DNA of 64,000 nt from assembly GCA_021825295.1 (NCBI GenBank), contig JAKAHV010000015.1, positions 1 through 64,000 on the forward strand. The letters run 5' to 3'. This DNA is from Nitrospirota bacterium. Its GTDB lineage: Bacteria; Nitrospirota; Thermodesulfovibrionia; Thermodesulfovibrionales; JdFR-88. The position numbers and the translations under genes were made by a program. A model generated the notes under the pieces. The model saw only the letters and a program-made list of their open reading frames with translations. It did no database searches and was not told the DNA's origin. Below, piece by piece: positions 58,342 to 64,000 of this stretch (the stretch's first letter is position 1; each line of letters opens with the position of its first letter).

Positions 58342-59378
58342 TGAAAAAGAAAAAAACGTTAAGCCTCCACTTCAATAAAGCAACAATAACACTTTTTATC
58401 TTAAGTGTTTTTTTGTTTTCCTGCGCACGTCCGCCGAGGGAGGAACTTTACAGGAAGAGCACGGTACTCATGGATACGCTGGTGACGATCACCGTGGTAT
58501 CCGACTCCTCCAAAAAGGCCAATGACGCGATAGACGCGGCCTTCGCGGAGATCCACCGTCTCCAAAAGCTCATAAGTTTCTGGGATCCCAAAAGCGAGAT
58601 TTCCGCCCTTGGAAGGGAGTCAGGCATAAGACCTGTCAAAGTCTCCCCGGAGACATTGGACCTTGTTGAAAAGGCCCTTTACATATCGCGGGAGACCGGG
58701 GGGGCATTCGACTGCACAATGGGTCCGGTCATAAGACTATGGAACATCCCCTACAGCAAGAAAATACCCAGCCAGGCTGCAATAAAAAAGGCCTTGAAAC
58801 TCGTTGGCTACAAGTCAGTGATAGTAGACCCTAAAAATTCCACTGTCTTTCTTGCCAAAAAGGGGATGTCCTTTGATACCGGAGGCATCGCCAAGGGATG
58901 GGCGAATGACTATGCGGAAGCCGTCCTCAAATCACACGGGATAAAGGCCGGCCTCATCTCCATTGCGGGCGATGTAAAGGGATTCGGCAGGAAGCCGGAC
59001 GGCCACGGATGGGAGGTAGGCATAGAAAATCCCAGACCGAAGGGCAAGGCCGGCGGTCTCATCGCGCGGCTGGAGCTCCTTGATGAGGACATATCCACTT
59101 CCGGCGATTACGAAAGGTATTTTATGGTAAACGGGGTCCGGTACAGCCACATACTTGATCCCAGGACGGGCTATCCCGCGCGGGGTTTTGAAAGCGTCAC
59201 CATAGTGTCTCCCCAGGGAGTATGGTCGGACGGCTTTTCAAAAATCTTTGTAATGGGGCCTGAAAAAGGCATGGCGCTCGCCAAAAAACTCGGGCTAGGG
59301 ATCATCACGGTGACGGATGACGGTGCGATCCATATCTCCGGGAGGGGCCTCAAAAAGAGGGTAACGCTATACCGATGA
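58341..59378 (+). CDS. apbE: FAD:protein FMN transferase (lipoprotein)
   Basis: Lipobox-like [48 protein letters not shown]. Confidence 0.93.
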   Translation: MKKKKTLSLHFNKATITLFILSVFLFSCARPPREELYRKSTVLMDTLVTITVVSDSSKKANDAIDAAFAEIHRLQKLISFWDPKSEISALGRESGIRPVKVSPETLDLVEKALYISRETGGAFDCTMGPVIRLWNIPYSKKIPSQAAIKKALKLVGYKSVIVDPKNSTVFLAKKGMSFDTGGIAKGWANDYAEAVLKSHGIKAGLISIAGDVKGFGRKPDGHGWEVGIENPRPKGKAGGLIARLELLDEDISTSGDYERYFMVNGVRYSHILDPRTGYPARGFESVTIVSPQGVWSDGFSKIFVMGPEKGMALAKKLGLGIITVTDDGAIHISGRGLKKRVTLYR

Positions 59379-59587
59379 AGGTGTCATGCCCCGTTTGCAG
59401 GAAGATGGTCCCCTGGAAGGGAAACCCCTGGAGGCCGTTTTGTTCGGAGAGGTGCAGGATGATCGACCTTGCCTCCTGGGCTTCCGAGGAATACAGGATT
59501 CCCGGCGAGAAGGTGGAAGAGAAAGAGGAAGAGGAAGAGGCCGGGGAAGGGGGAAAACCCGCCCAGCCGGAGGAAGAGGACGGTTGA
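59375..59587 (+). CDS. yacG: DNA gyrase inhibitor YacG
   Basis: [40 protein letters not shown]. Confidence 0.93.
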   Translation: MKVSCPVCRKMVPWKGNPWRPFCSERCRMIDLASWASEEYRIPGEKVEEKEEEEEAGEGGKPAQPEEEDG

Positions 59588-60021
59588 TGAGCGCGGTTTT
59601 AAACGAACTTAAAAGGCAGACCTTCTTCAGCTTTCTTGACGCCGCGGGACGTGTCTTTATTCACGTGAAGCCTTCGGGCGGCGCCGTCATCGGGGAGAGG
59701 GGTTTCATGCCCGATGAGATGGAAAAGGGGATAGTGCTCGTTTTTAACCGCAAAATGGCCTTCGACTGGGGGCAACAGGGCATAGCGGCGACCCTCGTCT
59801 TTGGCAGCTCCCCTCAGAAGTGCTTCATCCCGGCGGACGATATAATAGCGGTCTTCAGCCCGGAGCTGGAGGCCAGGCTGGTCCTTGATCCTCCGGGCGG
59901 AGAGCCCCGGAAAGGCGGCCCTTTGCCGCCAGCGGAGCGTAAAACCCCGGCTGCTGAGGGAAGCGGGGACGGGAAAGAGAAAAAGCTCATAAAGGTGGAT
60001 TTCAGGAAAAAAAAGACGTGA
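59587..60021 (+). CDS. SspB-like ClpXP adaptor family protein
   Basis: [82 protein letters not shown]; basic/hydrophobic tail KLIKVDFRKKK. Confidence 0.65.
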   Translation: MSAVLNELKRQTFFSFLDAAGRVFIHVKPSGGAVIGERGFMPDEMEKGIVLVFNRKMAFDWGQQGIAATLVFGSSPQKCFIPADDIIAVFSPELEARLVLDPPGGEPRKGGPLPPAERKTPAAEGSGDGKEKKLIKVDFRKKKT

Positions 60022-60054
60022 TATGGGGGGGCAAAGGGGGGACCAAATTATTTT

Positions 60055-60417
60055 ATGGAAACTGAAGCGGTAATCCACGATGCAATAGCGGAGGAGATCA
60101 GGAAAAAACTCAGGCACCAGTACCGGGAGATAAAATCAAATCCCTCCGGGCAAAGGTTGCACGAGTTCAACGGACAATACCCGGATCTCATATTCTCCGA
60201 GCATGGCATGGTACTGGCCCTGGTTGAAATAGAGACTGAAAATTCCATCACACCTGATAAGATTAATATATGGAAGGCCCTGGCCGGCTCCGGGCCCAGG
60301 CTTATACTGATGGTGCCCAAAACGATGAAAGCCAGGCTCGCCTCCATGCTCTGGGACGGCGGCCTCGCCGACAAGGTCTCGCTTGGCAGCTACGAAATCA
60401 GCATAAACATGCCTTAA
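60055..60417 (+). CDS. Hypothetical protein
   Basis: 120 aa ORF with coding-like composition between co-directional genes. Confidence 0.55.
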   Translation: METEAVIHDAIAEEIRKKLRHQYREIKSNPSGQRLHEFNGQYPDLIFSEHGMVLALVEIETENSITPDKINIWKALAGSGPRLILMVPKTMKARLASMLWDGGLADKVSLGSYEISINMP

Positions 60418-60503
60418 GACTTTTGTTGAAATCCCTCCCGGATGGGAGGGGATCAGGGAAGGACAAAGGGAGAGGGTTTCGCACAAAAGGCCAAGGGGGA
60501 AAC

Positions 60504-60893
60504 ATGAAAAATGTCGAACTCATGCGGATAAAGATCAAGGCAGGCGGCGTGGAGCTTGAAGCCCGGCTTCTGGACAACGAAACCGCAAGGGCGGTGTACG
60601 ATCTGCTGCCCATCGAAGGCTATAACAACGTTTGGGGGGACGAGTTCTATTTCGAGATACCGCTCTACCAGCCCCTTGACGACTCCGCCACCATGGATGT
60701 TGAGGTCGGAGACATAGGGTACTGGCCCCCTGGAAAGGCGGTGGCCATCTTCTTCGGCCCTACCCCGCTCAGCAAGCCAGGCGGCAAGCCTGTGCCCGCG
60801 GGCCCCGTAAACCTGATAGGCAGGATAATCGGAGACGCGACAGTTCTTAGGAATGCAAGGGATTTCAATCCCATAATACTTGAAAAGGCCTGA
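60504..60893 (+). CDS. Cyclophilin-like domain protein
   Basis: LLDNETARAVYDLLPIEGYNNVWGDEFYFEIPL..VEVGDIGYWPPGKAVAIFFGPTPLS. Confidence 0.8.
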   Translation: MKNVELMRIKIKAGGVELEARLLDNETARAVYDLLPIEGYNNVWGDEFYFEIPLYQPLDDSATMDVEVGDIGYWPPGKAVAIFFGPTPLSKPGGKPVPAGPVNLIGRIIGDATVLRNARDFNPIILEKA

Positions 60894-60913
60894 AGGAGGA
60901 TATTTCGAAAAAA

Positions 60914-61720
60914 ATGGTGAAAATAGCGGTGGCGGGGGCATTGGGGAGGATGGGAGGCCGGATTGCCGCGCTTTCCATGGAGCACGGGGACATCCGGCTT
61001 GCGGGCGCATTCGAGCGGAGGGGCCATCCCGATGCGGGCGGGCAACTGGGGACGCTCCTTGGAATCGGAGCGCTGCCTCCGGTAAAACTCTCCGACAACG
61101 TTTTTGAGGCCCTTTCGGCGGCGGACGTCCTCATTGATTTTACCCAGCCCGCCGCGACGCTGTCGAACCTGAAGGCCTGTGTGGAAACAGGCAAGGCGAT
61201 GGTAATAGGCACAACGGGGTTTGACAGCGGGCAGATGAAGGAGATAAAGGACCTGGCCCCGCGGATACGCGCGGTCATGGCCGCCAATATGAGCATGGGC
61301 ATAAACCTCCTTCTGAAGGTGGTCAGGGACATGGCCCAGGCGCTTGGGGGCGACTACGACGTGGAGGTAATCGAGGCCCATCACAGATACAAGAAGGACG
61401 CCCCTTCCGGGACCGCACTTAAACTGGCCCAAGCCGCCGCGGAAGGCCTGAAGAGAAACCTTGACGATGTTGCGGTCTATGCCAGGCATGGAATGACAGG
61501 CGAGAGGTCTTCCACCGAGATAGGCATCCAGACGATCAGGGCCGGGGACATAGTCGGCGAACACACGGTGCTTTTTGGCGGGCTTGGAGAGCGGGTTGAG
61601 GTCACCCACAGGGTCGCAAACAGAGACACGTTCGCAAGGGGCGCGCTCAGGGCGGCGCTGTGGCTCAGGGACAGAAAACCCGGACTCTACGATATGCAGG
61701 ACGTTCTGGGCCTGAAGTGA
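60914..61720 (+). CDS. dapB: 4-hydroxy-tetrahydrodipicolinate reductase
   Basis: KIAVAGALGRMGGRIA; VIEAHHRYKKDAPSGTALKLA; TVLFGGLGERVEVTHRVANRDTFARGAL. Confidence 0.97.
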   Translation: MVKIAVAGALGRMGGRIAALSMEHGDIRLAGAFERRGHPDAGGQLGTLLGIGALPPVKLSDNVFEALSAADVLIDFTQPAATLSNLKACVETGKAMVIGTTGFDSGQMKEIKDLAPRIRAVMAANMSMGINLLLKVVRDMAQALGGDYDVEVIEAHHRYKKDAPSGTALKLAQAAAEGLKRNLDDVAVYARHGMTGERSSTEIGIQTIRAGDIVGEHTVLFGGLGERVEVTHRVANRDTFARGALRAALWLRDRKPGLYDMQDVLGLK

Positions 61721-64000
61721 GTCTTCACGAACCGCTCCTCGTCCTGCCGGCTGGCAATATTGCCTTTCAGTCTTTCATGCAGGATGGCCTTGAATATCTC
61801 GGAGAAAAGCGGGCCCGGCGCAAAACCCATCGCCGCAAGGTCCGCCCCCCTGAGGACCGGCTTTTCCTTCCTCAGCTCAAGCAGATATCTTGAGATGGCT
61901 TTTTTCTGGCCCTCGGCGCCAGCCAGCGCCATGGCAAGCAGCAGGCTCTCGACCGGCAGCCCGCTCAATGCATCGTAGAGCTCAACGGCGCCCTCCGGGA
62001 TTTTACCCAGGGCCAATCTTTCGGTGAGGACCTCCTTTGCCTTGACGATGCCCCCGGCAATAATGGAGCCGGTCTTCGAGGAGACCTGGAGCCTGCGGAG
62101 CGCGGCGCCGGTCTCTTCCGCGTCAAGCCCGCCCAACAGCGCCATCAGGTAGAGGGCGGCCCTGTCCACGGGCTCTCCGGTAAAGGAAAGCCCGAACCAC
62201 AAAAGCGCGTCGTGCGCGGCCTGGATGCTCCCGAGGACCTCATCCTCCTTCAGGGCGGGGTGCACCACCTTCAAAAGCCCGTACTCGGCCAGCTTGCCTA
62301 TCGCCGCAACCGGCTCCGTTTCCCTGAACATCAGCAGCAGTTCCTCATACAGCCTCGCGCCCGACAGCCTCTGGAAGAGGTCCATTTCGAGGGCGGATTT
62401 CAAAAGCTCCTCCGTATGGCGCGACAGCTTGAAGCCGAACCGGACGGCAAAGCGCACCGCCCGGAACGCCCTCGTAGGGTCCTCGATGAAGCTGAGGTCG
62501 TGCAGCACGCGGATGGTCTTCTCCCTCAGGTCGCGCCTGCCGCCGAAGAAATCCACAAGCTGGCCGAAATTCCGCCGGTTCAGCCTGACTGCCAGAGTGT
62601 TGACGGTGAAATCCCGGCGCTGCAGGTCCCGCTTTACCGAGGAGATTTCCACCTTCGGAAGGGCCGCCGGGGACTCGTAATACTCCGTTCTGGCCGTGGC
62701 GATATCGAGCTTCAGGTCCGGAAGGATGACTATGGCGGTGCCGAAACGCTCGTGCGTCCTCAGGCGGGCCCCTAGATGGCTGGCCAGCCCGCGCGCAAAT
62801 CCGATGGCGTCGCCCTCCACGACCAGGTCTATGTCGAGATTGCGGGTGCCGCGAAGCAGGTCCCTTACCGAGCCCCCGACCATATAGACCGAAAGGGCAA
62901 GCTCGTCAGCCGTCTGGCCGGCAAGCTCCAGTATCCGCACGACGTTCCCGGGGAATTGCTCCCTGATGTTTCTCGCCAGGTTCCTTTCAAGGTGCGGCCG
63001 GAGCAACCCTGCCTCTTCGGGCGGTATACGGCTGCGCCTGAGGTAGTCCTCGTAGAGGACGCGCAGTATATCGGTCCTCGTAATCGCGCCGATGATGCCG
63101 CCTTCGCCGTCCAGCACCGGCATGAAGCGCTGGTTTCGCTCGATCATGAGGGCCTCCACCTCGCCTACCGGCGTATCGGGCCTTACCGTGGATGCGTCCG
63201 TCATGGTGAAATCCATCACGCCGGTCCTTGCAAACCCGTGAAATAGGGCCTTTTCCACCACCTCGCGCGAGATCATCCCCATGTATAGGGAGTTTTTGAG
63301 CACCGGAAGGACATTCACCCCGTAGCGGGTCATCATCTTCTCGGCCTCGGCTATCGTGGCTGTAAAATCTACCGTGACGACCGGTCTGGTCATCACGTCT
63401 GCGGCGGCCGTCTCCGGCCTTACATGTCTTTTCAGCGATTCGACCAGTTTTTCCTCGAGTATCTCGAGCGGCATGTCGTAGAGCGTGGCGGAAGCCGCGC
63501 CCCTGTGCCCCCCGCCCCCGAAATCCTGCAGCACCCGGGCCACATCTATCTCCGGGGCCCGGCTCCTGCCGACGACGACAATCTTGCCCTCCATGGAGAC
63601 CAGCATAAGCAGCGCGTCTATATCCTCGGCGTCCATTATGTTGTGGGCAAGCTGGGCTGCATCCCCCACGTAGCTTTCGGCCGACGCCTTCGCGACCTTT
63701 ACCCTGAGCCCCCGGACAATCAGATCCCGCGAGTTCTCCAGCAGCTCGTTCAGGAGCGAAATCTCCTGCCTGCCGAACCCCGCCTTCATGTAACTGCCGA
63801 TTATCTTGGGGCTCGCGCCGCACCTGAAGAGATACGCGAATGCCCGGATGTCCCTTTCCGTGGTCGATGGAAAGATAAGGCCGCCGGTCTCCTCGTAGAC
63901 GCCAAGGCCCATCACCGTGGCCTCAAGCGGAGAGGGTTTTAACTTTCTTTTCTGAAGCATCTCAACGAGGATGGTCACAGTGGCCCCGACGGACTGGACG
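61687..64000 (-). CDS. CCA-adding enzyme/poly(A) polymerase-family nucleotidyltransferase with DHHA1 and CBS domains (5' end beyond window)
   Basis: FGGGGHRGAAS (DHHA1), paired CBS repeats, VYMVGGSVRDLLRGTRNLDIDLVVEGDAIGFA, RRDFTVNTLAVRLN; frame stays open to 64000. Confidence 0.93.
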   Translation of the reverse strand, partial: VQSVGATVTILVEMLQKRKLKPSPLEATVMGLGVYEETGGLIFPSTTERDIRAFAYLFRCGASPKIIGSYMKAGFGRQEISLLNELLENSRDLIVRGLRVKVAKASAESYVGDAAQLAHNIMDAEDIDALLMLVSMEGKIVVVGRSRAPEIDVARVLQDFGGGGHRGAASATLYDMPLEILEEKLVESLKRHVRPETAAADVMTRPVVTVDFTATIAEAEKMMTRYGVNVLPVLKNSLYMGMISREVVEKALFHGFARTGVMDFTMTDASTVRPDTPVGEVEALMIERNQRFMPVLDGEGGIIGAITRTDILRVLYEDYLRRSRIPPEEAGLLRPHLERNLARNIREQFPGNVVRILELAGQTADELALSVYMVGGSVRDLLRGTRNLDIDLVVEGDAIGFARGLASHLGARLRTHERFGTAIVILPDLKLDIATARTEYYESPAALPKVEISSVKRDLQRRDFTVNTLAVRLNRRNFGQLVDFFGGRRDLREKTIRVLHDLSFIEDPTRAFRAVRFAVRFGFKLSRHTEELLKSALEMDLFQRLSGARLYEELLLMFRETEPVAAIGKLAEYGLLKVVHPALKEDEVLGSIQAAHDALLWFGLSFTGEPVDRAALYLMALLGGLDAEETGAALRRLQVSSKTGSIIAGGIVKAKEVLTERLALGKIPEGAVELYDALSGLPVESLLLAMALAGAEGQKKAISRYLLELRKEKPVLRGADLAAMGFAPGPLFSEIFKAILHERLKGNIASRQDEERFVKTHFRPRTSCIS

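Overview
This 64 kb window has three parts. (1) Bases ~485-32149 (+) hold a tightly packed ABC-transporter-dependent polysaccharide locus: Wzm/Wzt with a C-terminal glycan-recognition domain, six glycosyltransferases, an O-antigen ligase/polymerase-like protein, WecB, three asparagine-synthase-family proteins, three FemAB/GNAT-like acyltransferases, three NodB-type deacetylases, a PIG-L deacetylase, ATP-grasp, PHP, SAM methyltransferases, DegT aminotransferases and a parallel beta-helix protein. It is followed by a stand-alone A-PCP-TE NRPS-like enzyme with its own Sfp-type PPTase. (2) Bases ~35722-52484 hold mostly minus-strand initiation, regulation and precursor genes: a NusG paralog, DegT, a fused sugar-transferase/CapD-type protein, two paralogous sigma-54 activators, a receiver-like protein, RfbC, HemB, a histidine kinase, GlmS (+), GalE and a GGDEF protein. 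(3) Bases ~52842-64000 are mainly housekeeping: UbiA, PilZ, DUF1573, UvrA, ApbE, YacG, SspB-like, DapB and a CBS/CCA nucleotidyltransferase cut by the window edge. The strongest unusual signals are: a DUF1573 gene split by an in-frame TGA exactly at the first Cys of the CGCT motif, with a bSECIS-like hairpin downstream (candidate new selenoprotein); a 24-5-24 MshEN (c-di-GMP receptor) motif inserted in the fused sugar-transferase/CapD protein, with GGDEF and PilZ genes nearby; a sigma-54 promoter overlapping the annotated start of the NusG paralog; a glycosyltransferase that seems to start at AUA right after the wecB stop; a dispersed palindromic element with two copies; and a structured leader ahead of the long operon. 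All homology calls are by eye; no database search was run.
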